From Demequina activiva (GTDB taxonomy: Bacteria > Actinomycetota > Actinomycetes > Actinomycetales > Demequinaceae): DNA of 64,000 nt. The translations under genes and the position numbers were made by a program. Location of the stretch: positions 248,001 through 312,000 of the forward strand of contig NZ_BONR01000002.1 in the NCBI RefSeq assembly GCF_016862815.1, written 5' to 3'. Shown here in pieces: positions 26,862 through 38,064 of this stretch; the stretch's first letter is position 1; each line of letters begins with the position of its first letter. Below the pieces are notes generated by a model. That model worked only from the letters and a program-made list of their open reading frames with translations. It was not told the DNA's origin and searched no databases.

Positions 26862-28405
26862 GCCAGCCCGTCGCGGTGGCCTGGGGCCAGACCTGGCCCA
26901 CGCTGGAGGGTTTCGTCGACCTGGGTCGGACGCACCGCGTGGTGCCGGTCGTGCGTCGCGTGCTCGCCGATGGCCTCACGCCCGTCGCGGTCTACCGTGC
27001 GCTCGCCGGCGATCGCCCCAACACCTTCATCCTCGAGTCCGCCGAGCCCGACGGCACCCGCGGTCGGTACTCGTTCGTGGGCGTGCACGCACGGGCTGCG
27101 CTGACGGTGGACGGCGACGAGGCTCGCTGGTCCGGCGACGTGCCCGTAGGTCTCGCGGACGGCGCGCCGCTGGACGCCATCCGCCGCGCGCTGCACGAGC
27201 TGCGCTCGGAGCCCATTCCGGGTCTGCCTCCGCTCACGGGGGGTCTGGTGGGCGTGCTGGGCTGGGACATCGTCCGCCAATGGGAGCCCACGCTGCCGCA
27301 GAAGGCGCCGCGCGAGCTCGACGTGCCGGACGCGCACCTGCTCCTGGCCACCGACGTGGCGGCGATCGACCACCAGGACGGCTCGGTGTGGCTGATCGCC
27401 AACGCCGTGAACGCCGATGCGCAGGCCAGCGGCATCGAGGGTGCCTACGCCGATGCGGTGGCCCGTGTCGATGCGATGGAGCGAGCGCTCGTGGACGCCC
27501 CCGCGGGTGATGTCTCCGCGCTGGACGCCGACGCGGTGGAGCCGTCCGTGAGGCAGCGCTCGGCGCACGGCGAGTACGAGGACATGGTGGCGTTCGCCAA
27601 GGGCGCGATCCGCGACGGCGAGGTGTTCCAGATGGTGCCGGCGCAACGCTTCGACGTGGACTGCGAGGCGAGCCCTCTCGACGTCTACCGGGTGCTGCGC
27701 ACGCTCAACCCGAGCCCGTACATGTACTGCTTCCAGCTCGAGGACGACCTCGGCCGACAGTTCGCGGTCGTGGGCGCCAGCCCCGAGTCGCTCGTTGCCG
27801 TGCATCGCGGACGGGTCTCGACCTTCCCCATCGCGGGCTCGCGGCCGCGGGGCGCCACCCCCGAGGAGGACAAGAGCCTCGAGGAGGAGCTGCTCGCGGA
27901 TCCCAAGGAGCTGGCCGAGCACGTCATGCTGGTCGACCTCGCTCGCAACGACCTCGTCAAGGTGTGCGCTCCCACCTCGGTGGAGGTGCTCGAGTTCATG
28001 AAGGTCAACCGCTACAGCCACATCATGCACATCTGCTCGACCGTGGTCGGCCAGCTCGAGGGCGCGCATGGGCCCGTGGACGTGTTCGCGGCGACCTTCC
28101 CTGCGGGCACTTTGTCCGGCGCACCCAAGCCCCGTGCCATCGCGTTGATCGACGAGATCGAGCCCACGCGGCGCGCGTTCTACGGCGGCGCCGTGGGCTA
28201 CTTCGACTTCGCGGGCGACATGGACATGGCGATCGCCATCCGCACGTCGCTCATCGAGAACGGTGTCGCCCATGTCCAGGCGGGCGCCGGGATCGTCGCC
28301 GACTCGGTCCCCGCGAGCGAGGATCAGGAGACCAAGGACAAGGCCGCCGCGATGATTCGCGCCATCTCGCTCGCGTCACGCCTGCGTCCCGCGCGAGATG
28401 GCTAG
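26858..28405 (+). CDS. trpE: Anthranilate synthase component I TrpE
   Basis: A 515-residue chorismate-utilising enzyme that, with a TrpG amidotransferase, forms anthranilate. An N-terminal regulatory region carries ILESAE, the counterpart of the Trp-binding LLES motif, suggesting feedback inhibition. The catalytic part includes [48 protein letters not shown] and the terminal YFDFAGDMD. TrpG, TrpD and TrpF are not in the window. The stop codon lies inside a -10-like TAGACT. Confidence 0.95.
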   Translation: MSQPVAVAWGQTWPTLEGFVDLGRTHRVVPVVRRVLADGLTPVAVYRALAGDRPNTFILESAEPDGTRGRYSFVGVHARAALTVDGDEARWSGDVPVGLADGAPLDAIRRALHELRSEPIPGLPPLTGGLVGVLGWDIVRQWEPTLPQKAPRELDVPDAHLLLATDVAAIDHQDGSVWLIANAVNADAQASGIEGAYADAVARVDAMERALVDAPAGDVSALDADAVEPSVRQRSAHGEYEDMVAFAKGAIRDGEVFQMVPAQRFDVDCEASPLDVYRVLRTLNPSPYMYCFQLEDDLGRQFAVVGASPESLVAVHRGRVSTFPIAGSRPRGATPEEDKSLEEELLADPKELAEHVMLVDLARNDLVKVCAPTSVEVLEFMKVNRYSHIMHICSTVVGQLEGAHGPVDVFAATFPAGTLSGAPKPRAIALIDEIEPTRRAFYGGAVGYFDFAGDMDMAIAIRTSLIENGVAHVQAGAGIVADSVPASEDQETKDKAAAMIRAISLASRLRPARDG

Positions 28406-28408
28406 ACT
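28403..28408 (+). promoter_or_regulatory. Candidate internal promoter of the trp cluster
   Basis: TAGACT begins at the trpE stop codon. It would give a leader of about 20 bases ending in AAGGAGAAGGA before the ATG at 28435. Confidence 0.45.
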
Positions 28409-28434
28409 GGCCCCACGACTGGCAAGGAGAAGGA

Positions 28435-28671
28435 ATGTCGAGCATCGAGATCGCCCCGGAGAACCTCCCCGATGAGGCGCACGCCAACCACGGCAAGACC
28501 ACGGCGGCGTGGGTCACCAACGGGGGCCTCGTCATCGCGGCGCTCGTGATCTCGATCGGTCTGGCGTTCCCGATCTGGCCCGTGGTCTGGGTCGGAGTCG
28601 GCCTGGCAGTCGTGGCTCTCGCGGTCGGGGGTGCCCTGCGCGCGCTCGGCCACGGGCAGCCCCTCACGTAG
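28435..28671 (+). CDS. HGxxPAAW-family (DUF6704-like) small membrane protein
   Basis: A 78-residue protein with two hydrophobic helices (about residues 27-44 and 47-67). It carries NHGKTTAAWVTNG, the signature of the HGxxPAAW family. These proteins lie between trpE and trpC in many actinobacteria. Their function is unknown; a link to tryptophan or indole handling is only inferred from position. The ATG follows a strong AAGGAGAAGGA ribosome binding site. Confidence 0.82.
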   Translation: MSSIEIAPENLPDEAHANHGKTTAAWVTNGGLVIAALVISIGLAFPIWPVVWVGVGLAVVALAVGGALRALGHGQPLT

Positions 28672-28712
28672 CGGCCCCTCATCCCGGTCGCTCGCCATCA
28701 AAGGAGACACGC

Positions 28713-29039
28713 ATGAGTGACATCACCCCGCCCCCTCCGCCGCCTCCCGCGGCGCCCCAGCCCGGCGTCCCCGGCTCGGCCGGTCAGCCCCCGAACAACA
28801 ACCTGGTGCTCGCGATCATCACCACGGTGCTGTGCTGCCTCCCGCTGGGCATCTGGGCGATCGTCAAGGCTGCGGAGGTCAACGGCAAGTGGGAGCGTGG
28901 CGACCACGCCGGTGCCCAGGAGTCCGCCGACACCGCCAAGAAGGTCTCGCTGTGGGGCATCGGCATCGGCGCCGTAGTCGGCATCGCGTACCTCGCGCTC
29001 CTCTTCGGCGGAGTCTTCGCGCTCGACGCGTCCGTCTGA
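28713..29039 (+). CDS. CD225/dispanin family membrane protein
   Basis: A 108-residue protein. A proline-rich N-terminus (PPPPPPP) is followed by two hydrophobic helices flanking the conserved TVLCCLPLGIWAIVKAAEVN segment, in the CD225/dispanin pattern. In this family the double-Cys helix can lie in the membrane as a re-entrant hairpin. The ATG follows AAAGGAG. Its bacterial role is unknown. It sits within the trp cluster between two other small membrane proteins. Confidence 0.82.
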   Translation: MSDITPPPPPPPAAPQPGVPGSAGQPPNNNLVLAIITTVLCCLPLGIWAIVKAAEVNGKWERGDHAGAQESADTAKKVSLWGIGIGAVVGIAYLALLFGGVFALDASV

Positions 29040-29042
29040 GCC

Positions 29043-29486
29043 GTGTCGCTCCTCGAGAGGGTGGAGTCCGCGCAGCGCACCGCTGCGTCGCGACTCCACC
29101 CTCTCGTCGCGCCTGTGGCCGTCGCGGTGGCGACCGTCGCCGCGACCGCCTACGTGGCCCAGGTCGACCCCCACGAGGGCGGCCACTATCCGACGTGCCC
29201 CAGCCTGTGGCTCACCGGCTGGTACTGCCCGGGCTGCGGCTCGCTGCGCGCCATCCACGACATGGCCCACCTCGACCTCGCGGGAGCGTGGGGCATGAAC
29301 CCGCTCGCGGTGCTCGTGGTGCCGTGGCTGCTGTGGCGCTGGGCCGCGTGGACCGCGGCCGCGCTGGGGCGTCCCGTGCGGCGCAGGCCCGCGCCGGCCT
29401 GGTCCCTCTACGCGCTGGCGGGAGCCGTCGTGCTCTACGCCGTGCTGCGCAACATCCCTGCCCTGGAGCCGTACCTGGCTCCGTGA
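29043..29486 (+). CDS. DUF2752 family membrane protein
   Basis: A 147-residue protein with about three hydrophobic segments and the DUF2752 signature CPSLWLTGWYCPGCGSLRAIH, whose cysteines could bind a metal or form disulphides. The GTG start lies 3 bases after the stop of the CD225 gene. The function is unknown. A position upstream of trpC is seen in other actinobacteria, but no sequence feature ties it to tryptophan synthesis. Confidence 0.82.
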   Translation: MSLLERVESAQRTAASRLHPLVAPVAVAVATVAATAYVAQVDPHEGGHYPTCPSLWLTGWYCPGCGSLRAIHDMAHLDLAGAWGMNPLAVLVVPWLLWRWAAWTAAALGRPVRRRPAPAWSLYALAGAVVLYAVLRNIPALEPYLAP

Positions 29487-29540
29487 TCGCCCACGACCCT
29501 CCGGACCGATGGACGGGTCATCCGGACCTGGACGCGGCGG

Positions 29541-29546
29541 TAGCAT
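29541..29546 (+). promoter_or_regulatory. Leaderless -10 element before the six-codon frame and trpC
   Basis: TAGCAT ends 7 bases before an ATG at 29554, the same geometry as the other leaderless promoters in the window. Confidence 0.5.
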
Positions 29547-29553
29547 GGTGGCC

Positions 29554-29574
29554 ATGAACGGGGGAAGACGATGA
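29554..29574 (+). CDS. Predicted six-codon leader frame coupled to trpC
   Basis: ATG AAC GGG GGA AGA CGA TGA encodes MNGGRR. Its stop overlaps the trpC start as ATGA, and its own codons provide the GGGGGA ribosome binding site of trpC. It starts 7 bases after a TAGCAT element, so its mRNA would be leaderless. It has no Trp codons, so classical Trp attenuation is unlikely. Translation of the frame is not proven. Confidence 0.35.
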   Translation: MNGGRR

Positions 29575-30380
29575 GCGTTCTCGAGAGCATCGTGGCAGGC
29601 GTGCGCGAGGATCTCGCCGTGCGCGAGTCCGGCACGTCGATGGACGCTCTCAAGGAGCGCGCCTCCCGTCTGCCCTGCGCGATCGACGCCCGCCAGCTGC
29701 TCGCCTCCGACGCGGTCTCCGTGATCGCCGAGGTGAAGCGCTCCAGCCCCTCCAAGGGCGACCTCGCCTCCATCAGCGACCCCGCCTCGCTCGCCACCGA
29801 GTACGAGGCCGGCGGCGCCACCGTCATCTCCGTGCTCACGGAGGAGCGCCGGTTCGGCGGCTCCCTGGCGGACCTCGACGCGGTGCGCGCCAAGGTCGAC
29901 ATCCCCATCCTTCGGAAGGACTTCATCGTCACTCCGTACCAGGTGTGGGAGGCGCGCGCCCACGGCGCGGACGTGGTCCTGCTCATCGTCGCGGCGCTCG
30001 ACCAGATGGCCCTCGAGAGCCTGGTCGAGCGGGTCCACTCGCTCGGCATGTGCGCGCTGGTCGAGGTCCACGACGAGGAGGAGGTCAAGCGTGCAGCGGA
30101 CGCCGGCGCTCGCGTGATCGGCGTCAATGCCCGCAACCTCAAGACCCTCGAGGTCGATCGCCACACCTTCGCCCGCGTCGCGCCCACGATCCCGGACGGC
30201 ATCATCCGCATCGCCGAGTCCGGCATCCGCGACGGCCATGACGTGGTCGAGTACGCGCGCATGGGCGCCGACGCCGTGCTGGTGGGCGAGGCGCTCGTGA
30301 AGGACAAGGACCCCCGCACGGCCGTGGCGGAGATGGTCGCCGCCGGCGCCCACCCCGCGCTGCGAGCGGTGCGTCCGTGA
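29571..30380 (+). CDS. trpC: Indole-3-glycerol phosphate synthase TrpC
   Basis: A 269-residue (beta/alpha)8 enzyme that closes the indole ring from CdRP. The conserved catalytic Lys and Glu segments [42 protein letters not shown] and [10 protein letters not shown] are all present. GGGGGA lies 5 bases before the ATG. It overlaps trpB by 4 bases (GTGA). It is monofunctional (no TrpF fusion). Confidence 0.95.
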   Translation: MSVLESIVAGVREDLAVRESGTSMDALKERASRLPCAIDARQLLASDAVSVIAEVKRSSPSKGDLASISDPASLATEYEAGGATVISVLTEERRFGGSLADLDAVRAKVDIPILRKDFIVTPYQVWEARAHGADVVLLIVAALDQMALESLVERVHSLGMCALVEVHDEEEVKRAADAGARVIGVNARNLKTLEVDRHTFARVAPTIPDGIIRIAESGIRDGHDVVEYARMGADAVLVGEALVKDKDPRTAVAEMVAAGAHPALRAVRP

Positions 30381-31585
30381 CCGGTTCGCTGCAGCAGGCC
30401 CCCGGGCCCTTCTTCGGTGACTTCGGCGGGCGCTTCGTGCCCGAGGCGCTCATGGCCGCCCTCGACGAGCTGACGGACGCCTACGACAAGGCCCGCATCG
30501 ACCCTCCCTTCACTCAGGAGCTCGACCGCCTCGCACGCGAGTACACGGGCCGGCCCAGCATCGTCACCGAGGTGCCGCGCTTCGCCCGGCACGCCGGGGG
30601 AGCGACGGTCTACCTCAAGCGCGAGGACCTCAACCACACCGGGTCGCACAAGATCAACAACGTGCTGGGGCAGGCGCTGCTCACCAAGCGCATCGGCAAG
30701 TCGCGGGTGATCGCGGAGACCGGCGCAGGACAGCACGGCGTCGCCACCGCGACGGCAGCCGCGCTCATGGACCTCGAGTGCGTGATCTACATGGGCGAGG
30801 AGGACACCGAGCGCCAGGCGCTCAACGTCGCCCGGATGCGCCTGCTGGGTGCGGAGGTGGTTCCCGTCACCACCGGCACGCGCACCCTGCGTGATGCGAT
30901 CAACGAGGCCTTTCGCGACTGGGTCGCCAACGTCGAGACCACCAACTACGTGTTCGGCACCGCCGCCGGGCCCCACCCGTTCCCGGCCATGGTGCGCGAC
31001 TTCCAGCGCATCATCTCCGTCGAGGCCCGTGCGCAGATGCTCGCGTTGGGCGGGCTTCCCGACGCGGTGCTCGCCTGCGTGGGCGGCGGCTCCAACGCCA
31101 TCGGCTCGTTCGACGCGTTCCTCGACGACGACGGCGTGCGGCTCATCGGCTGCGAGGCGGCAGGAGACGGCGTCGAGACGGACCGTCACGCCGCGACCCT
31201 GACGGGTGGCCGCGCGGGCGTCCTGCACGGCTCGCGCTCGTACATCCTCCAGGACGCGGAGGGCCAGACCCTGCCGTCGCACTCGATCTCCGCGGGTCTG
31301 GACTACCCGGGCGTGGGCCCGCAGCACTCCTGGCTGGCAGAGATCGGCCGTGCCGAGTACTGGCCGGTGACGGATGCGGAGGCCATGGAGGCCTTCCGCC
31401 TGCTCAGCCGCACCGAGGGCATCCTGCCGGCGATCGAGACCGCGCACGCCCTGGCCGGCGCCCTCCGGCTGGGCCAGGAGCTCGGCCCCGACGCCACGAT
31501 CCTCGTCACGCTGTCCGGCCGAGGAGACAAGGACGTCGAGCAGGCCGCGCGGTGGTTCGACATGCTGCCGGGACAGGACGCGTGA
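30377..31585 (+). CDS. trpB: Tryptophan synthase beta subunit TrpB
   Basis: A 402-residue PLP enzyme that joins indole and serine to make tryptophan. The PLP lysine is in GSHKINN, the phosphate loop in GGGSNAIG, and the TrpB1-type ETGAGQHG and [10 protein letters not shown] segments are present. The GTG start overlaps trpC. TrpA follows with a 4-base overlap, so the alpha and beta subunits are made together. Confidence 0.96.
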   Translation: MTGSLQQAPGPFFGDFGGRFVPEALMAALDELTDAYDKARIDPPFTQELDRLAREYTGRPSIVTEVPRFARHAGGATVYLKREDLNHTGSHKINNVLGQALLTKRIGKSRVIAETGAGQHGVATATAAALMDLECVIYMGEEDTERQALNVARMRLLGAEVVPVTTGTRTLRDAINEAFRDWVANVETTNYVFGTAAGPHPFPAMVRDFQRIISVEARAQMLALGGLPDAVLACVGGGSNAIGSFDAFLDDDGVRLIGCEAAGDGVETDRHAATLTGGRAGVLHGSRSYILQDAEGQTLPSHSISAGLDYPGVGPQHSWLAEIGRAEYWPVTDAEAMEAFRLLSRTEGILPAIETAHALAGALRLGQELGPDATILVTLSGRGDKDVEQAARWFDMLPGQDA

Positions 31586-32382
31586 GCGCGCTCAGCGATC
31601 GCTTCGATGCGATCGAGGCGGAGGGCCGTGCAGCCCTCGTGTGCTACCTGCCCGTGGGCTTTCCCGACGTGGAGACGTCGATTCGCGCGATGCAGGCGAT
31701 GGTCGAGGCCGGCGCGGACATCGTGGAGATCGGCCCGCCATACTCGGACCCGGTGCTCGACGGTCCGGTCATCCAGCTCGCGGTCGCCCAGGCTCTCGAG
31801 CGAGGAGTGCGGATGGCGGACACCTTTGCCGCGGTTCGCGCGGTGCGCGAGGCCGGCGCGGAGCCCGTGGTCATGTCCTACTTCAACCCGATGCTGCAGC
31901 ACGGGCTCGACGCCTTCGCGCGCGACGTGCAGCAGGCCGGCGGCTCCGGGGTCATCACGCCTGACCTCACGCCGGACGCCGGCGCGGACTGGGTCGACGC
32001 CGCGCGCGCCGTCGACCTCGACACGATCTTCCTGGTGGCGCCGTCGACCACCCGCGAGCGCATGCATCTCACCGCCGAGGCATCTCGTGGCTTCGTCTAC
32101 GCCACCCCCTTGATGGGAGTGACGGGGGAGCGGGCGCAGGTGGGCGACGCCGCCGAGCGCGTCGTCGCCGAGGTGCGCGAGGCCGGCGCCGAGCGCGTGT
32201 GCGTGGGCGTGGGCGTCTCGACGCGCGAGCACGCGGCTCAGATCGCCCGCTTCGCCGATGGCGTGATCGTGGGCACCGCCCTGGTGCGAGCCCTCGGCGA
32301 GGCGCCCGACCCCGAGTCCGGCATCGCCGCGGTGCGCGAGCGCGTGACGCAGCTCGCCGCCGGCGTGAGAGAAGGGCGCTGA
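31582..32382 (+). CDS. trpA: Tryptophan synthase alpha subunit TrpA
   Basis: A 266-residue barrel that splits indole-3-glycerol phosphate to indole and glyceraldehyde-3-phosphate. The catalytic Glu and Asp lie in [17 protein letters not shown]; the family also shows [19 protein letters not shown] and GVGVSTREH. The GTG start overlaps trpB (GTGA) and the stop overlaps lgt by one base (TGATG). Confidence 0.95.
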   Translation: MSALSDRFDAIEAEGRAALVCYLPVGFPDVETSIRAMQAMVEAGADIVEIGPPYSDPVLDGPVIQLAVAQALERGVRMADTFAAVRAVREAGAEPVVMSYFNPMLQHGLDAFARDVQQAGGSGVITPDLTPDAGADWVDAARAVDLDTIFLVAPSTTRERMHLTAEASRGFVYATPLMGVTGERAQVGDAAERVVAEVREAGAERVCVGVGVSTREHAAQIARFADGVIVGTALVRALGEAPDPESGIAAVRERVTQLAAGVREGR

Positions 32383-33410
32383 TGCGCACGTACATCCCGA
32401 GCCCTCCGGCCGAATGGCAGAGCTTCGCCATCGGCCCGCTCACCATCCACGCCTACGCACTGTTCATCCTCGCAGGCATCTTCTTCGCGCTGTGGTTCAC
32501 CACCAAGCGGTGGGTGGAGCGCGGCGGCGACCCCGAGACCGTGGGCGAGATCGCCCTGTGGGCGATCCCCTTCGGGATCATCGGCGGGCGCCTCTATCAC
32601 GTCATCTCGACGCCGGGGCCGTACTTCGGCGAGGACGGTGACCCCTGGGCCGCCTTCGAGATCTGGAACGGCGGCCTGGGCATCTGGGGAGCGATCGCGC
32701 TCGGAGCGCTCGGAGCGTACATCGGCGCCCGGCGCCACCATGCCTCGTTCTCGGCCTTCGCGGACGCCGCCGCCCCGGCGGTGCTGATCGCGCAGGCGAT
32801 CGGCCGCGTGGGCAACTGGTTCAACCAGGAGCTGTTCGGCGCACCCACGACGGTGCCGTGGGCCCTCGAGATCGACCCCATGTTCCGTCCCGAGGGCTAC
32901 GAGCAGTTCGAGACCTTCCACCCCACCTTCCTGTACGAGCTGCTGTGGAACCTCGCGGGTGCGGCGCTCATCGTCTACCTCGACAGGCGCTTCGACCTGC
33001 GCGGCGGCCGCGTGTTCTGGCTGTACGTGATGGTCTACGTCTCGGGTCGCCTGTGGATCGAGATGGTGCGCATCGACACCGCGGTGACCGTGGGAGGCCT
33101 GCGCATCAACGTGTGGGTGTCGATGGCGGTGCTCGCGCTGGCCGTGATCATGTTCGTGGTCCTCGGCAGGCTCCAGGCCGCGAAGTCCGAGCGCGTGCCG
33201 CGCGATCGCCTCGCGGCGCCCCGCACGGCCGATGCGCCCCAGGGCGAGCCTGCAGAGGCACCTGCGAGCGCGTCGGCAGAGCAGCCCGGCGAAGCCGTTA
33301 TCCTTGCCGAGGACAGCGACGGCCCCACAGCGAAGGGCGCGACCGCATCGGCCGATCAGGCCGAGACGACCGACGACGACGGCCCGGCCACAAGCCAGGA
33401 GAAGTCATGA
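32382..33410 (+). CDS. lgt: Prolipoprotein diacylglyceryl transferase Lgt
   Basis: A 342-residue membrane enzyme that moves diacylglycerol from phosphatidylglycerol to the lipobox Cys of prolipoproteins. The signature is [14 protein letters not shown], and seven transmembrane helices lie within the first 265 residues. The last 75 residues form a hydrophilic Ala/Glu/Asp-rich tail, common in actinobacterial Lgt. Position directly after trpA is conserved in actinobacteria. Likely substrates in this window are the LivK and FKBP lipoproteins. Confidence 0.95.
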   Translation: MRTYIPSPPAEWQSFAIGPLTIHAYALFILAGIFFALWFTTKRWVERGGDPETVGEIALWAIPFGIIGGRLYHVISTPGPYFGEDGDPWAAFEIWNGGLGIWGAIALGALGAYIGARRHHASFSAFADAAAPAVLIAQAIGRVGNWFNQELFGAPTTVPWALEIDPMFRPEGYEQFETFHPTFLYELLWNLAGAALIVYLDRRFDLRGGRVFWLYVMVYVSGRLWIEMVRIDTAVTVGGLRINVWVSMAVLALAVIMFVVLGRLQAAKSERVPRDRLAAPRTADAPQGEPAEAPASASAEQPGEAVILAEDSDGPTAKGATASADQAETTDDDGPATSQEKS

Positions 33411-33439
33411 TGGGTTCTTTACCGGAGCCCGGTACGCGG

Positions 33440-33445
33440 TAGGCT
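33440..33445 (+). promoter_or_regulatory. Candidate -10 element for gltBD
   Basis: TAGGCT lies 84 bases before the gltB ATG. An in-frame GTG at 33454 sits 8 bases after it and could give a longer propeptide. Confidence 0.45.
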
Positions 33446-33528
33446 GTTCACCCGTGTGTTCACCGGGCGACGGCGCCCCGCAACCAACGAGTCCTCGGCG
33501 CCAGCCGGGGACGGCAAAGGACGGTGTG

Positions 33529-36500
33529 ATGGCCGCTTACTCTGGCGCTCCCCAGCCCGGCTACGGGCTGTACAACCCCGCGTACGAGCACGACGCGTGC
33601 GGTGTCGCCTTCGTGGCGACCCTGCGTGGCACGCCCGGTCGCGACATCGTGGACGCCGGGCTGACGGCCCTCAAGAACCTCGAGCACCGCGGAGCCGTGG
33701 GCGCGGAGACCGAGACCGGCGACGGGGCGGGTCTGCTCACGCAGGTCCCTGACCGCTTCCTGCGCGCCGTGGTGGATGTCGAGCTCCCCGACGCTGGCCA
33801 CTACGCGGTGGGCATCGCGTTCCTCACCCCAGGCGAGGAGGACGCGCAGATGCGCGCCTTCGAGCAGGCCGCCCAGTCGGAGAGCGCTCAGGTGCTCGGC
33901 TGGCGGGACGTTCCCGTGAACCCGGAGCCGCTGGGACCCTCGGCACGCGCCGCCATGCCGGTGTTCCGGCAGGTGTTCGTGGTCGCGGACGGACTCTCGG
34001 GCATCGAGCTGGACCGCCGCATCTACCGTGTCCGCAAGCGTTCGGAGAAGTCCGGCGGCCCGTTCTTCGCGTCGCTGTCGAGCCGCACGCTGACCTACAA
34101 GGGCATGCTCACCACGTACCAGCTCGAGCAGGTGTTCCCCGACGTCACGCACGAGCTGTTCGAGTCCGAGCTGGCGCTGGTGCACTCGCGCTTCTCGACC
34201 AACACGTTCCCGTCGTGGCCGCTGGCGCAGCCGCTGCGCGGCATCGCGCACAACGGCGAGATCAACACCGTTCAGGGCAACCGCAACTGGATCACCGCGC
34301 GCGAAGGCACCATGGCCTCCGAGCTGCTGGGCGACATGGCGGACCTGATGCCCATCTGCACGCCCTCCGCGTCGGACACGGCCTCGTTCGACGAGGTCCT
34401 CGAGCTGCTGCACCTGAGCGGACGCTCGATGCCGCACGCAGTGCTGATGATGATGCCCGAGGCGTGGCAGAACAACCAGGAGATGGACCCTGCACGGCGC
34501 GGGTTCTACGAGTACCACTCATCGCTCATGGAGGCCTGGGACGGCCCCGCCGCGCTGCACTTCACCGACGGCACGCTCATCGGCGCGACCCTCGACCGCA
34601 ACGGGCTGCGCCCCGGCCGCTTCTGGCTCACGGACGACGGCCTCGTGGTCGCCGGGTCCGAGGCCGGTCTGCTCGACATCGATCCGGCGAAGGTGGTCCG
34701 CAAGGGCCGTCTGCAGCCGGGACGCATGCTGCTGGTGGACACCGCTGCCGGTCGCATCGTCGAGGACGAGGAGATCAAGTCCCAGCTCGCGGCCGAGCAC
34801 CCGTACGAGCAGTGGGTCAAGGACAACGCCGTGCGGCTCGCGGACGTCCCCGACCGCGAGCACGTGGTGCACTCGCAGGCCTCCGTCAAGCGCCGCCAGC
34901 GGGCGTTCGGGTACACCGAGGAGGAGCTCAAGAAGCTGCTCACGCCCATGGCCGCCACGGGCATCGAGCCCATCGGTGCCATGGGCTCGGACACGCCCAT
35001 CGCGGTGCTGTCGAGCCGGCCGCGCCTGCTGTTCGACTACTTCACGCAGATGTTCGCGCAGGTCACCAACCCGCCGCTGGACGCGATCCGCGAGGAGATC
35101 GTCACCGCGATCGGCGGAGCGATCGGCCCGGAGCCCAACCTGCTCGAGGCCACCCCTGAGCACGCGCGCAAGATCATCCTCGACTTCCCCGTGATCGACA
35201 ACGACGAGCTCGCGAAGATCCTCCACATCGATGCGGACCCGCACCTCAAGGGAGTGTTCTCGGCCCGCAAGATCCGTGGTCTGTACCGCGTGCGGGACGG
35301 CCACGAGGGCCTGGAGCGCCGCCTCTCGGACATCTTCGACGAGGTCGACCACGCGATCGCGCAGGGCGAGTCCTTCATCGTGCTGTCCGACCGCGACTCG
35401 AACCAGGACTTCGCGCCCATCCCGTCGCTGCTGCTGACCTCGGCGGTGCACCATCACCTGGTGCGCAACCACACGCGTACCCGCGCCTCGCTCATCGTCG
35501 AGGCCGGCGACGTGCGCGAGGTCCACCACGTGGCGCTGCTCATCGGCTACGGCTGCGCCGCGGTCAACCCGTACCTCGCGATGGAGACCGTCGAGGATCT
35601 GGCGAACCGCGGCTACCTGGGCGACGTGACCCCGGAGAAGGCCACCGGCAACCTCATCAAGGCGCTCGGCAAGGGCGTCCTCAAGATCATGTCAAAGATG
35701 GGCATCTCGACCATCGCGTCCTACCGTGGTGCGCAGGTCTTCGAGGCCGTGGGGCTGTCGCGCGCGTTCGTCAACCGGCACTTCGTGGGCACTCCCAGCC
35801 AGATCGACGGCGTGGGCATGGACGTCATCGCGCGGGAGGTCGCCCAGCGGCACGCGGACGCGTACCCTCCGTCGGGCGAGCTGCCGCCGCACCAGCGCCT
35901 CAACACCGGCGGCGAGTACCAGTGGCGACGAGACGGCGAGGAGCACCTGTTCGACCCTCACACGGTCTTCAAGCTCCAGCACTCGACGCGCACCCGCCAG
36001 TACGACGTTTTTCGGCAGTACACCGACCGGGTGGACGATCAGTCCCGGCGTCTCATGACGCTGCGCGGCCTGCTCGAGTTCTCCTCCGACCGCCAGCCGG
36101 TGCCCCTCGACGAGGTCGAGCCCGTGAGCGAGATCGTCAAGCGCTTCAACACCGGCGCAATGTCCTACGGCTCGATCTCCGCGGAGGCCCACGAGACTCT
36201 GGCGATCGCCATGAACCGCCTGGGCGGGCGCTCCAACACGGGCGAGGGCGGCGAGTCCACCGAGCGCCTGTACGACCCCGAGCGTCGCAGCGCGATCAAG
36301 CAGGTCGCCTCGGGCCGGTTCGGCGTCACCAGCGAGTACCTCGTGAACGCGGACGACATCCAGATCAAGCTCGCCCAGGGCGCCAAGCCCGGCGAGGGCG
36401 GTCAGCTGCCCGGGACCAAGGTGTATCCCTGGGTCGCGGAGACGCGTCACTCGACGCCGGGCGTGGGCCTCATCTCGCCGCCGCCGCACCACGACATCTA

Positions 36501-38064
36501 CTCGATCGAGGACCTCAAGCAGCTCATCCACGATCTGAAGAACGCGAACCCTAACGCGCGCATCCACACCAAGCTGGTGTCCGAGGTGGGCGTGGGCACC
36601 ATCGCGGCAGGCGTCGCGAAGTGCAAGTCGGACGTGGTGCTGATCTCCGGCCAGGACGGAGGCACCGGCGCGAGTCCGCTCAACTCCCTCAAGCACGCGG
36701 GAGCCCCCTGGGAGATCGGACTCGCGGACACGCAGCAGACCCTGGTGCTCAACGACCTGCGCGACCGCATCGTGGTCCAGGTCGACGGCCAGATGAAGAC
36801 CGGCCGGGACGTCATGGTCGCGGCGCTGCTGGGGGCCGAGGAGTTCGGCTTCGCGACGGCGCCCCTCGTGGTCGAGGGCTGCATCATGATGCGCGTGTGC
36901 CACCTCGACACCTGCCCGGTGGGCGTCGCGACCCAGAACCCCGAGCTGCGCTCGCGCTTCACCGGACAGGCCGACCACGTCGTGACCTTCTTCGAGTTCA
37001 TCGCGGAGCAGGTGCGCGAGCACCTCGCCGCACTGGGATTCCGCACCATCGCGGAGGCGGTGGGCCACGTCGAGGCGCTCGAGACCCGCGCCGCGGTCGA
37101 CCACTGGAAGGCGAAGGGCCTGGACCTGGGACCGGTGCTCGCGCGCCCCGAGCCGGGACGGTCGCTCATCAGCTCGACCACGCAGGAGCACGGGCTCGAG
37201 GTGGCTCTGGACCGCGAGCTCATCGAGCGCTGCCAGCCGGCGCTGGAGCGTCAGGAGAAGGTGTCCTTCGAGGTGCCCATCCGCAACGTGAACCGCACGG
37301 TCGGGACCATGCTGGGCCACGAGGTGACCAAGCGCTACCGCGGCGATGGCCTGCCGGACGGCACCATCGATCTCACCTTCAACGGCTCCGCCGGACAGTC
37401 CTTCGGCGCCTTCGTGCCGCGCGGCATCACGTTGCGACTGGTGGGTGACGCGAACGACTACGTGGCGAAGGGGCTCTCCGGCGGCCGCGTGATCGTGCGC
37501 CCGCCGCGCGAGTCGATGATGGACGACTCCAAGGACGTCATCGCAGGCAACGTCATCGGGTACGGCGCCACGGGCGGCGAGATCTTCCTGCGAGGCCAGG
37601 TGGGCGAGCGCTTCCTGGTGCGCAACTCCGGGGCGACCGCCGTGGTCGCCGGCGTGGGCGACCACGCTCTCGAGTACATGACGGGCGGCACCGCCGTGAT
37701 CCTGGGGCGCACGGGTCGCAATCTGGGCGCGGGCATGTCCGGCGGAACGGCATACGTGCTCGACCTGCGCCGCGAGCGCGTGAACGCCCTCGCGCTGGCG
37801 GCAGGCGAGCTGACGCTGAGCGAGCTGGATCCCGAGGACGAGACCATCGTCCGCACGCTCATCGATCGCCACGTGGAGGCCACCGAGTCGCCGCGCGGCC
37901 GTGAGCTGCTGAACAACTGGGACGAGACACGGACGCGCTTCACGCGCGTGCTGCCCGCTCAGTACGCCCGTGTCCGTGATGCGCTCGCCGAGCTCGAGGC
38001 GAGCGGTGGTGACCTGCGCGCTCCTGGTGCGTGGGCCGAGTTCCTGGAGGTGACCAGTGGCTGA
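33529..38064 (+). CDS. gltB: Glutamate synthase large subunit GltB
   Basis: A 1511-residue NADPH-dependent glutamate synthase alpha subunit, which makes two glutamates from glutamine and 2-oxoglutarate. The N-terminal amidotransferase nucleophile is Cys24 in HDACGVAF, so a 23-residue propeptide is expected to be removed. The FMN domain (about 850-1200) includes [15 protein letters not shown] and the 3Fe-4S cysteines of CHLDTCPVG. The C-terminal GXGXG beta helix spans about 1260-1510. AAAGGA lies 8 bases before the ATG. It overlaps gltD by 8 bases. Confidence 0.95.
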   Translation: MAAYSGAPQPGYGLYNPAYEHDACGVAFVATLRGTPGRDIVDAGLTALKNLEHRGAVGAETETGDGAGLLTQVPDRFLRAVVDVELPDAGHYAVGIAFLTPGEEDAQMRAFEQAAQSESAQVLGWRDVPVNPEPLGPSARAAMPVFRQVFVVADGLSGIELDRRIYRVRKRSEKSGGPFFASLSSRTLTYKGMLTTYQLEQVFPDVTHELFESELALVHSRFSTNTFPSWPLAQPLRGIAHNGEINTVQGNRNWITAREGTMASELLGDMADLMPICTPSASDTASFDEVLELLHLSGRSMPHAVLMMMPEAWQNNQEMDPARRGFYEYHSSLMEAWDGPAALHFTDGTLIGATLDRNGLRPGRFWLTDDGLVVAGSEAGLLDIDPAKVVRKGRLQPGRMLLVDTAAGRIVEDEEIKSQLAAEHPYEQWVKDNAVRLADVPDREHVVHSQASVKRRQRAFGYTEEELKKLLTPMAATGIEPIGAMGSDTPIAVLSSRPRLLFDYFTQMFAQVTNPPLDAIREEIVTAIGGAIGPEPNLLEATPEHARKIILDFPVIDNDELAKILHIDADPHLKGVFSARKIRGLYRVRDGHEGLERRLSDIFDEVDHAIAQGESFIVLSDRDSNQDFAPIPSLLLTSAVHHHLVRNHTRTRASLIVEAGDVREVHHVALLIGYGCAAVNPYLAMETVEDLANRGYLGDVTPEKATGNLIKALGKGVLKIMSKMGISTIASYRGAQVFEAVGLSRAFVNRHFVGTPSQIDGVGMDVIAREVAQRHADAYPPSGELPPHQRLNTGGEYQWRRDGEEHLFDPHTVFKLQHSTRTRQYDVFRQYTDRVDDQSRRLMTLRGLLEFSSDRQPVPLDEVEPVSEIVKRFNTGAMSYGSISAEAHETLAIAMNRLGGRSNTGEGGESTERLYDPERRSAIKQVASGRFGVTSEYLVNADDIQIKLAQGAKPGEGGQLPGTKVYPWVAETRHSTPGVGLISPPPHHDIYSIEDLKQLIHDLKNANPNARIHTKLVSEVGVGTIAAGVAKCKSDVVLISGQDGGTGASPLNSLKHAGAPWEIGLADTQQTLVLNDLRDRIVVQVDGQMKTGRDVMVAALLGAEEFGFATAPLVVEGCIMMRVCHLDTCPVGVATQNPELRSRFTGQADHVVTFFEFIAEQVREHLAALGFRTIAEAVGHVEALETRAAVDHWKAKGLDLGPVLARPEPGRSLISSTTQEHGLEVALDRELIERCQPALERQEKVSFEVPIRNVNRTVGTMLGHEVTKRYRGDGLPDGTIDLTFNGSAGQSFGAFVPRGITLRLVGDANDYVAKGLSGGRVIVRPPRESMMDDSKDVIAGNVIGYGATGGEIFLRGQVGERFLVRNSGATAVVAGVGDHALEYMTGGTAVILGRTGRNLGAGMSGGTAYVLDLRRERVNALALAAGELTLSELDPEDETIVRTLIDRHVEATESPRGRELLNNWDETRTRFTRVLPAQYARVRDALAELEASGGDLRAPGAWAEFLEVTSG

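Noticed and set aside
33454..33528. Leaderless GTG start for a longer GltB
   Set aside because: It is in frame but lies 8 bases from the -10, while the ATG at 33529 has a good ribosome binding site; kept only as an alternative.
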